This document shows positions 12,182 through 23,324 of a stretch of DNA of 64,000 nt, piece by piece. The DNA is from Exophiala sp. HKRS030 (taxonomy: Eukaryota; Ascomycota; Eurotiomycetes; Chaetothyriales; Herpotrichiellaceae): NCBI GenBank assembly GCA_023897205.1, contig JAHWDD010000003.1, positions 3,351,665 to 3,415,664 on the forward strand. The letters are read 5' to 3'. The translations under genes and the position numbers were made by a program. Every line of letters starts with the position of its first letter. Position 1 is the stretch's first letter. The notes beneath the pieces were generated by a model. The model was not told where the DNA came from. It ran no database searches and worked only from the letters and a program-made list of their open reading frames with translations.

Positions 12182-12739
12182 GTATCAAGTACAAATAATT
12201 GGCCGGATAGATACCGCTCGTACTGTGTGATTTTGGTAGACCGTAGTTATTGTATGAGGGTTTCAGCACCAAGATAATGATATAGGAGGTCTGGCCCACA
12301 AATATCGAGGCAGCGGGACCTATTTCTTGAGTCACGATATTGCTAGAAATGCTTTTCCCCGGTGCCGCGTGCTGGGCTTTGGTGTTCTTCTGACGGATTT
12401 CAAATATGGTTCAGTCACAAAAGTCCGATGGCAGCCTTGCATATGAACTTTTTCACTTGGAGTTAAAGTGGGTCACGTGGCAAGGCTGCCATTACGAGTG
12501 ATCTGTGGAGGCTCTTGGTCAAGAAAAGGCGCGCGATAAAGAAAAGCACTCTCCGTGTTTCGCCTGGATGTTTTCACTTCCTGATTGATTCCAAGATTGA
12601 TGGCATCCTTGAAGGAATTTATAGTACATTGGTTCTACAGACGGTCTATCTGTCTAACAGAATCGTTTCAGAGGCTCTTCGACTACTCAGGACGAACACA
12701 AACCGATATCTATCTGTGCTGTCAATGACCCAGTCTGAC
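12182..12739. other. Intergenic region, Yae1 promoter side
   Basis: It separates two tandem minus-strand genes, so it should hold the YAE1 promoter and the 3' UTR of the transporter gene. The open frame at 12515-12745 on the plus strand has no recognisable content. No other structure is seen. Confidence 0.45.
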
Positions 12740-14849
12740 CTATGATCGGACGCGAGAATAATTTCCGCCATCTCCTTGCACGCGCCAAGCGCGCAATGGT
12801 AAACCCTGCAATGCCAGAGCCTTGCGCTCGATATACGCCCAAAAGGTGATGGCACCGAGGATGACGAACACTACATTGGTGATATAATAGCCATCCCGTT
12901 GCATCAGGCACGTGCCGCCACCTTTAAGACATACATTCTTGTCAGCCTCCAGAGCGCAGCTAAACTGTGACGTCACTGGCGGAACGTTAGGATGGGCTTT
13001 GATAAAGGCGGCTGAGTCCGCGGGTGGGAGACATGTGGCTTTGGTGAATAGATCGACGAATTTGAGAATGAAGAACTTTGGGAATGTTCCGCCCAGGTTC
13101 GAGACTCTGCGATGGGGGAAATTGTCAGTTTCTGTACTCACATGAATGGGGAATAGGAGAAGTGGAAAGGGAAACCCGAGGTGTTGACTTACGTGGCGAG
13201 GAGCGTCATGTAAGTACCGCCAATGGCGGGGTCCGCGATCCGGGCATGGAAGGCGGACGCAGCAACGAACATGACTGTGCTCGTGAATGTTGAGTAGATA
13301 TGGGAGCCGATGACCGTCAAGAGATACCACAACGGAACAGCCTGCCCTAGGTCGGTTGGGTAAATCATGATAGTAATTTGGGCGAAGACTGCCGCTGCAA
13401 GTCTGGCGACGAATGCCCAGCACCATAGTCTCAGTGGGGTATATTCTGTAGACCACTTGCCAGCATAGTAGCCTAGACTCAGTTCAAAAGGAAAATCGAT
13501 CAGAACAACCAGCGCAAGATTAGCCTGCCCAAAACCTTTATCCAGCAATTTGAGATTTGTCACCGCGTCGTTGGTGACGAAACCGAGTTTGGCGATTAGA
13601 TGAATGACGATGATTGTGAGGATGTTGGGTAGTTTGAGAACCGCCCACATAGACCGGTAGACTTCCATGATTCCATCCCGTTCGTTGGTTTTGTCTTCCT
13701 TCTTCAGCACGGCAAGTCCAATGGTCACTACCAGATATACCCAGCCCCAGAATGTCATGTATCCGCCAAGTGTCAACAAGCCGGATTCGCTAGGAACTTT
13801 TCTGAACCACGCATTGGCAAAGTCTGGTGCTTGTAGTGCGAGAAATACCGTATGCGACAAGAAGGAGCCAGCAGTGAGACCAACTGTCTGCGCTGTCGAG
13901 GCATAGGCCATATTTTGAATGGACAGTAATGAGATGGCCCATCCATCCACCGCAATATCCTGCGTCGCACAAAGAAAAACCAGAAGGAACCACCAGCCAG
14001 TAAATCCCCAGACCCCTGATCCATCATCCTCTCCAGCTCGTTTCATCAGTTTGTCTATCCTGCCTCCTAGGTAAATCATGGAAAATCCAGAAATGGTTTG
14101 AATTGGGGTAATCCAGCTCTTCCTTCGTCCAAAACGTCGACTCCACACAGCATCCACGATCGGACTCCATAATAGTTTCAGCGAATATGGATATATTGCA
14201 AGAGAGAAGATGCCGATTTGACCATACGATAAATAACTCTTGAGGAGAAAGGGAACCGAACCTGCGGCGAGCCCCATTGGGATACCTTGCAAGAAGTATA
14301 ACAGTACAAGGAGGAGAAAGTTCCGTTTGTCATTCGGAGGGAGGTCAGAGAAACTTGTGTTGACCATGCCGGGGGTCTGTGGGGTTTGTGGAGGTGGATT
14401 ATGATCTAAAGAGAAATCTTCTCTTGACATAATTCTGGACGCCGTCGACGCCGAGTCATTGCTCGAGACGTGCTTGCGCCTGAGTTCGATGTGTGAATCC
14501 ATGTCGCCGTTGGCATGGCCATTCGCGTGCCCGTTCTGTGCCGTTTCGATCTTTAGGCCTGGTCTGGAAGGTGATCTTTTGTCTTTGCTCTTCTTCGACT
14601 TTGATCGTTTCATCTGTGGCTGTGACTCGTCCCCAACCAAGTGATCTTGCTCGGAACTGTCGATTTCGGAGGCTGTCTCGTCGTCGCTGGAAATTTCTTG
14701 CTTATTCGAATCGAGTCTAAAGCTGTCGAGTTCAATGGCGGGGATTGACTTGAGGTTGAAGTGTGGTAAGGGAGGACACTGCCGTCGATGGAAATGGAGC
14801 GATGATGGTAAAGAGGGAATGAAATAGGTTCTGAAAGAGAGTCAGGCAT
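12740..14849 (-). CDS. Acetyl-CoA transporter, SLC33A1/AT-1 family
   Basis: Two exons: 14849-13193 and 13106-12740 (86-nt intron, GTAAGT donor), about 674 residues. The N-terminal 150 residues are hydrophilic and Ser/Lys-rich, followed by a polytopic membrane domain. Family landmarks include LLYFLQGIPMGLAAGSVPFLL, IGIFSLAIYPYSLKLLWSPIVD with SRRFGRRKSWI just after, ATQDIAVDGWAISLL, WSTEYTPLRLWCWAF, and after the intron NLGGTFPKFFILKFVD. These place it with the ER-membrane acetyl-CoA importers of the major facilitator superfamily, which supply acetyl-CoA for lumenal acetylation. The start at MPDSLSEPISF requires one restored base in the G run 14740-14743 (plus strand); otherwise the frame opens only at a later internal Met (MKRSKSKK). 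The 5' end faces the CENP-O gene. Confidence 0.85.
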
Positions 14850-15385
14850 CCAAGCGGCGAAAAGTAATCAAAGACTGTGAATGGACGAAACGAAGGCAAA
14901 TGCTCAAAAGGCTTCGTTGTCCTCAAAAGATGTGGACACCAAAACGGGAAAGAGTCTAGCCAGGCACAATCGCCAATTGGGAGGATGTTTGAATTTGGAA
15001 AATTCATGGATCGACGTCTGGGGCGCAAGATGAGTGGAGAGAAACCTCCACCACGATGACTGAAAGGTATGCCGTCACCGGGTCATGGGACTTATAGAAG
15101 AACAACCATGGTTGATGGACTTTTTCGAGAAGTTGTTTCTCTCCATCTTGCCCATTGATTCGATGCCCTGATCTGTGCCACCCTCAGACTTGTTTTGGAC
15201 AGATCTCACGTTTGAGGTAGATTCCTGCCCCTGGCACGTGACCCACGATAAGAATTCTGCCGGACGCGTCTTTTCGCGATAAAGAGATCGACGCGTCTAT
15301 GGCTCCACACAAGAGCCAGCGACGACGACAATACCAGCAACAGCACAGCATATTGAACAGTTGGTAACAGGTTACAAATTTGGAG
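14850..15385. promoter_or_regulatory. Shared divergent promoter, acetyl-CoA transporter and CENP-O
   Basis: This 536-nt gap separates two divergent start codons. It contains a cgataaagagatcgacgcg element at about 15278-15296 and short CA-rich and GA-rich stretches, but no clear TATA box. It presumably drives both genes; this is inferred from position. Confidence 0.45.
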
Positions 15386-16529
15386 ATGGCCCTAGCCGCC
15401 TCACCCCCTTCTCAACTTCCAGTAATGCCAACTGATCCGATGACACTTGACCATGAAATCTCACAAGTTCGTGCCGAAAGTATGTTGAAGTCAATAATTT
15501 CATGAAAACCAACAACGACTGACAAATATACTTGCAGTACAAGCACTAACACAACGACGAAATGTTCTAGCTTCGTCTCTTTTGTCATCGTCACGGGTTC
15601 GGTCTCAACTGGCGAGACTCAATGCCAAGACCCCAGCTTCGAACGACGAAGCTGAAAATCTTTCCAAGTCACTCGAGAATGCAGCATACCAAGCTCAATG
15701 TGACGCTCACCGTTTCGCGCTTGGTGTTACTGCCTTTCGATTCAACGACCCAAGTCCGGAATGTCAGCCCCTGAACCCACTACTAGGTATACGGATCGAC
15801 ATAGGCAACCGACACGGTCAGAATGAGGAACCTTATTATTTGTTCTGCAGACGGGTTTCTCTGTCAAGCCAGGAAATCCGTATCCATCGACACACTCTTC
15901 CCGCGTTTGTCCCGCTGGAATCTTACGAGAAGAAATATCTTCCGATTACGGACGAGGGATATGGTGGTTCAGACGACATGTCTGATTTACAGCATGATAC
16001 CTCTCAGCTCCAAGACCTTGAAAGCCTGGTAGCCGAGGTACGAAGTGATCTCGTCTCTTACACATTGAGACGAGACGCCATTGATCAATTGCGTGAAGAA
16101 CTTGGTCTTCCACAACTCGAGATTCAACCTAAAGTCGGTAACGCCAATGGAGGTCGTGAAGACAACGAAGATGAGGACGACCAGGACGAGGACGAGGAGG
16201 ATGAAGATGAGCCGGCCCAAAGCGGCAAGTACGATATCGACGACATCCGCACCGATGGCCCAGACTGCTTCATCATCAAGATCGTGTGGTCGGATGACCG
16301 AGTTGGCCGCATCAAAATCTCGAAAGAGGGCAAGATTCTGCGAGCTATCGTCATTGGCGCCAATGGCGATCGCGTCTCCGAGGAAGAAAGAATTCTTGCC
16401 GAAGGACAACCACTGATGTACGAGATGCATGCCAGGTTGGAAAAGCTACATCGAAGGACCCTGATTGTCGAACGCAATCGTCGCCGAGGAAATCATTCGT
16501 CGAGTGAAAGACAACCTGTTGCGGATTGA
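15386..16529 (+). CDS. CENP-O family inner-kinetochore protein (Mcm21 homologue)
   Basis: Two exons: 15386-15479 and 15538-16529, 361 residues, frame intact. The start MALAASPPSQLP is followed by a helix (HEISQVRAE, spliced to IQALTQRRNVLASSL). The middle holds the fungal CENP-O core: FALGVTAFRFND, LLGIRIDIGNR, EPYYLFCRRV, HRHTLPAFVPLESYEKKYLP and later YTLRRDAIDQLREELGL. A long acidic Glu/Asp stretch is followed by DGPDCFIIKIVWSDDRVGRI, the second RWD-like half. CENP-O/Mcm21 pairs with CENP-P/Ctf19 in the COMA/CCAN complex at centromeric chromatin. Identification rests on this motif order; the sequence is divergent, as is normal for the family. Confidence 0.75.
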
Positions 16530-17344
16530 AACTGGATGGTCATATGACCAGAATTCATGAGGTGTTGTCCAGCAGTTTCTCGCTTGATACAGCAGGCGGA
16601 GTTGCTCTTTGCTCCGGCAGCAACAAAACCATTGTGAACAACTTTTTTACAAAGATCGCAGCTACGGCTCAAGCGAAACGTCAGCCAACATCGCGAACCA
16701 AAGCACTGGTGTGAGCTGATATATGACCGGGATGCGAGTCATCCCACTAGCAATAGTCTTTTCCAGGAAACACAAATACCACGGCTGTCACACAGGCTGA
16801 TCGGTAACACGCTCCGTATGTCCGCCCATGACCCAGTCATCCCGACTCGGCCCGATATATCATGCTCATCCCTAGGATCATGCACATGGTTGTGCTGCAA
16901 CTGCATGAATGTCCCAGAAAATCCCTCGCTCGCAGAACTCGCTTGTCAACGTGGTTTCTGCATAAGACTGCATATTGCCAGCAACTGGGCTGCGTCCTCG
17001 TTTGGAGCATTGATTCAGGGGTACGAGCACTTTGTATCCCAATAGTCTACGATAGATGCTGCGGTGAAGTTTTAAGGCTGATATAGGTGATCGAGTAGCA
17101 GAATGAGAACTGTTGAGAATTGTATACTTTTCCTCGGATCCGAAAACCCGTCTTAGGTTACGATACAGTTGCCTTGAGTAAAATGTCGACGAATCTATGG
17201 AAAATGTACTCGATGGAACCAACTATGGAATTACTCCTTCTCGACTAGGTAGCCAAGTATCTTACCCTGACAGCCAAGCCATTCTCAAGGTCGATATGCC
17301 TAGCAATCAATCCCTTGAGAAGTACAAAAGGAAGTCCAATAAAT
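16530..17344. other. Convergent intergenic region
   Basis: About 0.8 kb lies between convergent 3' ends. Several overlapping short frames on both strands (16818-17222) share no domain with known proteins. No repeat or RNA gene was recognised. Confidence 0.5.
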
Positions 17345-19461
17345 TTATATAGCGTATCGGAAGAAAGAGGCATGATCTCCCTTATCGACCTCAAGTGCCT
17401 TCATTTCAGGTGTGTAATCTTCTGGCTTTGGATTCTCGCGGTCGCGTCTGCGGTTGATGGCCGAGAGGTGAATATAGTTGAAGATGATTCCGGCGACAGA
17501 CATGGAGATAAATCTGTAAGATTCATGGTCAGTTAATGGGGTCAATGGCGATATTGATGATGGTTTCAACTTACCCAATAATGACGCCATGGCCGATGAG
17601 GAAACGGGGCCGATCTTGTCTGCGATAGCTGTTGATAAAAGCGTCAGTAAGGGTCACATTCAAATAGACGCGTGGCGTATTGTAGGATAGCTTGTCCTAT
17701 GGGGCGATTGAGCACATACATGAAGGATGCGATGACACCACCACAGTTACCAAATCCAATCTGCATGGCAAGAGCAGTTCCACGTTTCACAGTGCCACCA
17801 ACATTGTTGCCGTTCCACATGACCAAAACCGGGACCATGGGGTAGACTCCGCCCGCAGCAAGAAATGTGCCGGTATACTGGGCGCCGGGAATATGAGTGG
17901 AGATGAGCAGGACGTAACCAACAATTGCGGCAATTCCATGGGGTAGGAGAATACTGTAGCACAGGTCAGTATGTGATTTGGTCGCAAGTCATCTTGACGA
18001 TTAAGGGAGAGCTTCTCACAGTGCACGCTTGCGGTATTTGTCACTAAGATAGCCGGCATTGATGGTCATAATACAACCGAAGACATAGGGAGGGACGGTG
18101 AGCAGTTGCGATCGAGCAGCAGAATAACCCATTGCCGCAATAATGGTCGGTAGAAAGAGGGAGAACGAATACACTGTTGTGACCATGCCGAGATAGATGC
18201 TGCAATTTTCAGTACAGTCAGTGTCGAGCAATTGGATAAAGAACAACAGGCAAATAAAACGAGGTAGATACTCACACGCAGGAAATCCAAATCTTGTAGT
18301 CGCCGAGAGCATGCCACATGAATTTGATATCGTAGTAATCAGCGAGTCCATCAGTGTCGTCCAACAGACGGCGGGTAACCTCTTTCTTTTCCTCCTCGTT
18401 CAAGAACTTGGCCGTGGCTGGGCTGTCGGCGATAGCCCAGAAAGCTGTAATTGCGATCACTACTGTCAAAATACCTTCGAGAATGAAAATCCAGGCCCAG
18501 CCCTCCTTTCCACCAACGCCATCCATTTCGTTGATACCTCTAGCAAGAAGGCCACCGAATGCACCAGCAATGGTGGCCGCCGAGAAGAAGATGGCAGCTC
18601 GGAAAGCGCATTCTTGGCGTTTGTACCAAAGAGTAATGTAGAGGTTGACACCCTGGAGGTTCTGCATCAGCGTTTGAGTCTCGAGAAATCAGGAAATCCC
18701 ATCTCACAGGAAAAAGACCGGCCTCAGTGAGACCGAGAAAGATGCGAGCAGCAACCAGTCCGCCAAAGTTGTGAACAAGGCCCATCAACGTCATGACCAA
18801 TCCCCAGCTGATCATCATGACGCCAAACCATGCTGACGCTCTCCATCTCTTGAGAATCCTGAAGACTAAATTAGCATTGAGCAATGGGAAATGGTTGCGA
18901 CGGTGACTTACAAATTGGCAGGGACTTCAAACAAGACATACGTGACGACTAAGCACAGATAAGTATACTTTCTAGGCGGCTAGGTGGATCAAATACTCAC
19001 AGAAGACACCTATTCGAAAGAGTCAGTCTTGTTTCTTCGAGAAAAGAGTCTAAACTTTTCACTTACTTAACGCAATGTTATATTCATTTCCAACGAGGCC
19101 CAGACTGGCTTCCAATCCGAAGAGCCGAGCGTTGCCAATATTGGTTCGGTCCAAAAACGAAAGGAGATATCTTTCAAACCAAGTTAGTTATTGAGCAAGA
19201 TGATCAGAGGCGCCTCGTGTCCAAATCCCCCGGTAACAGCGGAGCGATAACGACAACAACTTACAGCAGAGATAGATAAGGTATCATATGCCAATCAAGC
19301 TTTCTGAGGAGAGCCTTGGTCTGAGCTGCAGAGAACGGTGCAGGCCCATCTACTGCTCCATGCTCGTATGTGCTGATGACCGGAACATCTGTTCCAAGGG
19401 CCTCTTTCTTTTCAATGTTGGACTTTGTGTCAGACAGACTGGACTGAGTTGTTGCGGCCAT
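17345..19461 (-). CDS. MFS permease, ACS (allantoate/nicotinate/vitamin) family
   Basis: Ten exons on the minus strand: 19461-19265, 19170-19067, 19009-19001, 18948-18912, 18858-18708, 18652-18276, 18199-18020, 17953-17720, 17628-17575, 17513-17345, summing to 1512 nt (503 residues) with every phase consistent. Exon 3 is a 9-nt microexon. The protein starts MAATTQSS and has about 12 membrane segments. Signature stretches are LDRTNIGNARLFGL, FEVPANLILKRWRAS, AARIFLGLTEAGLFPGV, ITLWYKRQECAFRAAIFFSA, MWNGNNVGGTVKRGTALA and IYRRQDRPRFLIGHG, all characteristic of fungal anion:cation symporters such as Dal5 and Tna1. It would import a small carboxylated nutrient at the plasma membrane; the substrate cannot be read from sequence. 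The many short introns are usual for this family. Confidence 0.88.
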
Positions 19462-21928
19462 TGTGAGACGGACAAGGGCTAGAATCACGCAATCAGGAAA
19501 TGCGAGAGAGGAATGGGGAGTAGAAGTCTTGAACAAGGCATGAGCGAAAGCATGACACCTTATACTTTGACGGGATTTCCACTCGAGCTTGGTACCAACA
19601 CACAAGCATGTTGAGCATCTTCTCAGTACAGATGCGTCGGCTGATAGATTCGTCCGTAGCATGCAGACTTCCAAAGGAGTACATCAACCGGCCAACTGGT
19701 GTAGGCGGGTGGGTCCCGGCCAACTTGGCCAGGCCCCGGCCCTCGTCTTAAGACCATGCTTCCTAGCGCTTGACTACACAGAGTGCAGCACGAATTGACT
19801 CTGGGGAAACAGGGGTATCTTAGCATCGATTGTCCACTAACCAGGTCAACCGGAAGCGCCTGGCCCCGTTGGACGGTAAACGGAGGGGCAACAGGAAGAT
19901 TCTGGCGGAGAGCCCGGAACCTTCAGTTCTTTGCGGAGGATAGAACCTGGGGTTGGCTGACAATGCAATCCTTCCAGACGCGATTGTCAAATTAGAATTG
20001 TTTTCTCCCAAAGGGCTAGCGTCACAAGCTAACCAATCCGTATGACTTCGGCAATGGTGATGAGTTCTCCAGCCGTGCTCACCCTTTGCTGGTGGCTTTT
20101 CAGTCATTGAGATGCAAAAGAGGCTGCAAGTAGCGACCTCGACACATGAGAGGGCATCTATGCCTCGAACGGGCAAAGAGTATTGAGCAGACCGGATTTG
20201 GGTCAGAACAGTTCAGGTTTTGGAAGAACCAGTGTGTAAGCCTGGGGCAAAAGTACTAGTTGGTGCAACAAGGCCAGAAGTGAAGCACTTTTAAGCTCGA
20301 GACTCTCTTATTGGGTATGTCGTCGGCGAAGAGACCAGATTATCACACCACGTGCCCTCCACGACCCCGTACTTCGTAAATTGCTCCAGACTTGCTCCCT
20401 AGGGGGTGCCCCGGAACGGAATGTGGGATGGTCCATGGAGCGATCCAGTGGCGGAGGAGAATCCCAAACCAGCTAACAAGCATTTTGACAGATCTTCTAG
20501 AAGCAGACGTGTTCGTAAAATACCCTCGTGATGGCTGAAGATAAGAGATGCTTGCTGCCAGAGGATTGGCCAGCACATTGCTAAGGCCGGTGGCGCTTCA
20601 CTTCGGATCCGAACTATGATGGCCTTCCGAATCCTGAAGTCAGTCTTTCCTCGTTCTTGATGATGGCCGGAAACAGACATCGACTTGACAGAGATTACAA
20701 GTCGACAGCATGCGCAAATGAAATCTATCGTACGGTATGGCGTCGATCAGGGGTGGTCTGACGAACAATCGATTCAATCCCGGCCTGTTGGCGGCCGCGC
20801 ATCATTCATCCTTCAGTCACAGTCATTACTTGTTTATATATCTAATCAGGAAACTCATCCGAATTCCTTCGCACTTACGATACTATGTTTTCTCTATATC
20901 TGACCATCGAGGCGCACGACGCAAGACTCCAGACCGTCTCACTGCCAATTTTCTTGAAAATAAGCAGGCTATGGGACGGCTATGGGACGGCACAGATCAC
21001 TCGATAGTCGGTGGGGATTTTGACAATGCTACCTCACGCACCGGCTATGCCGAAACTTGCACTAAGGCCTCCGCCAATGTCTGCCAAAGCATTCTGAACG
21101 CCTTATACCCTGTTTGGCACGGCAGTTAACATTTATGCACCTGACTCATGTAACTTACCAACACTGCCACCACTGTTCACTTCCAGCAAAAGAGACTGCC
21201 AAAGATCTTGTTGCTATCCATAAGATGATCCAGGGCATTAGGATGCCACCACGGCATCAAAGCCGTGCCCACCCATCCCACTGTTGTCGAAATGCTTCAC
21301 ACCGTAGCCGCCCCTTTACGACCAGGGTTTCTGGAACCCGAAGGTACCGTGGGTACCCATCTCCCCATAACCGTGCGCAAATTTGAGCAATAGATCAAAG
21401 CATCACCGAGAATACCAAGCTTGCCTTCCACAGATTCTACGAGGCTTGACGCTTCAATCAGCCGATCTCCTTATTTGCCAATTTTCCAAGCAAGGCTAAG
21501 AAGCTCTTGCCACCCATTGTCTTGGTATCTTTCCTGATCTCAAAATTGCTCTTGATTGCAATTGCCGACTGTCAAATCCAAAACTTACAGCGGATTCAAA
21601 ATAGGTCCACAAAGTCATGCTTGGCTGGTAGGAGAACAACCCCAAGCCCTGCCCAAATATATGAAATGGAAAGAATATTCCAAGTGGATATACGCGGGAT
21701 GTTGCATGTCTCAGATTCGTTTCCTTCACATGGCGTGGTACAGGCTAATCGACGTCAAAACCGTGCCGACTGTAAGAATACAAGCGAATACGCAAGGATT
21801 ATTCGGAGCAAGCGGTGCATGATATATTGGCAAATGGTCCAAGACCTATCTCAGCCCGTGTCTATCTGTACGTGACCCGTCTTCTCGTGGTTCTCTTCAT
21901 ATCTCTGGACAGAGTATACGCTCCACAA
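19462..21928. other. Gene-poor stretch with possible decayed coding sequence
   Basis: No intact gene is supported. One stretch at about 21256-21389 on the plus strand reads like a decayed enzyme C-terminus (HHGIKAVPTHPTVVEM, then LRPGFLEPEGTVGTHLPITV) ending in a TAG, but I cannot name the family. The remaining frames are short and incoherent. With the transporter relic next door, this looks like a decaying segment. Confidence 0.4.
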
Positions 21929-22674
21929 CTACACCGCGCTTGGACGGCTGCTGCCATGCGTTCGGGCCTCCTCGGCGACCTGCATCTGGAGTACTCGCTC
22001 CTCAATGCTAAGCTTGTCACCGAATACTGCAGAAATGGGTTCCAAACTCTTGCTCACCGTCTGTGGAACCCTGGAGAAAGAGAAGACAAAAGCTGCGAAA
22101 CAGAAGCAACCAAAGAAGAGGTAGGTTCCCCACCCGAGTCTGAGCTGCATCTCCTGGACAATGATGCCAACTTCATCATTGGCAAGCCATACCATAGCTG
22201 TTGCAGCTCCAACACCATTTACGCACTTAGCAATCAGGAAGACCTCTGCTGGGAGTGTCCAGGCCAACAGAGGCTGTCAGCGCAATCATATACAAGGACA
22301 TAGATGTCTGAGAATATCAGCAATTGGTAAGACAGTGACATAGAACACTTACAGATGAAAGTGACCCTAAATCATCCCATTCCAGGGTGATTCTTCCGCT
22401 GCCCATTGTATTTGTTGACAACACCAGCCATTATCATGTGCAGAATGCCCATTGCGATACCTCCAAAGATGGCGAGCTTCCAGCGGCCCTTCTTGGTTAA
22501 GGTACAAGAATGTGGGGTTCCCAGCAACGAATTGACCAATATCGACCATGCCACTGAGAATGAGTGACATTTCGTAACTGTGGCGAGGGCAAACGAGGCA
22601 CCAGGCAGATTCCCGCTACATGTGCAACAACCGAATGTTGGTGATCGCCAACTTGTTGTTCCAAACACCGTCAA
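21929..22674 (-). pseudogene. Decayed MFS sugar/quinate-type transporter, C-terminal half only
   Basis: The minus strand carries recognisable second-half motifs of a fungal sugar porter: RWKLAIFGGIAMGILHMIMA, VNKYNG, HPGMG, then AWTLPAEVF, NGVGAATAMVWLAN, RLGWGTYLFFGCFCFAAF, and a TAG at the normal C-terminal position. The gene is broken. The frame changes around GNPTFLYLNQEG/GRWKLAIF, a TGA replaces the Trp that normally follows HPGMG, another shift precedes AWTLPAEVF, and the entire N-terminal half is absent upstream. Several lesion types occur together, so this is real decay, unlike the single-base losses in neighbouring genes. The Trp-to-stop change is G-to-A, compatible with but not proof of RIP. 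Confidence 0.75.
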
Positions 22675-23324
22675 CGCGGCTTCCTTCTCGCGGCTTCCTT
22701 TTAAAGACTTTTATGATCATACTCTTCTACGATCAGGTCCAGGATAATTGCTTGAAAAGCTCCTTGTCGTAAATTGCGACCCAGCCCGAGGGATGTTTTG
22801 CTTCAAGCACTGAGATCCCGCTTGGTGGAACCTTCATGGGAGACATCATCCTCATAATACTTCGCTCAGCAGGTCAGTCGAACCCGACCAATCTTACTTG
22901 TTTGCTACAGCCATCTGACTTGACTCTGTCAAGCTGCGCCTGACCGTTGGTGTCGGCTCAAGATTGCGATTCACAGCCCAAACGGCTGAAATGCACATTA
23001 CCTTGCTCAGGCAGAATTCAATCCGGTATTCTGATGATGACGGTGTTCGATTTGATCTGATCTTTCTCCCCGTAGCGATGAAGTTGCTGAATGAGCCGCC
23101 GTGTAACACTGCGACATGCACTTTTCGGGTATCTGCACAAGTATCCTCAAACGATCAGCATCAGCTCTTCACAGACGACTTGTGTAACATCAGACAACGA
23201 AACATTGTGCAAGTTCTGGACCGCCACAAAAAAATGTGGCATTCACAACGACTCCCATCAATTAAAGACTCCGAATAGTCTCATTATGAGAGAGTGACAT
23301 CTCATATGCTTACACAATACCGAA
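22675..23324. other. Intergenic, promoter side of the fusion gene
   Basis: No gene is supported. The minus strand around 22740-22850 shows a short protein-like piece (SGISVLEAKHPSGWVAIYDK) that could be another relic. The missing N-terminal half of the adjacent transporter is not found here. Confidence 0.35.
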
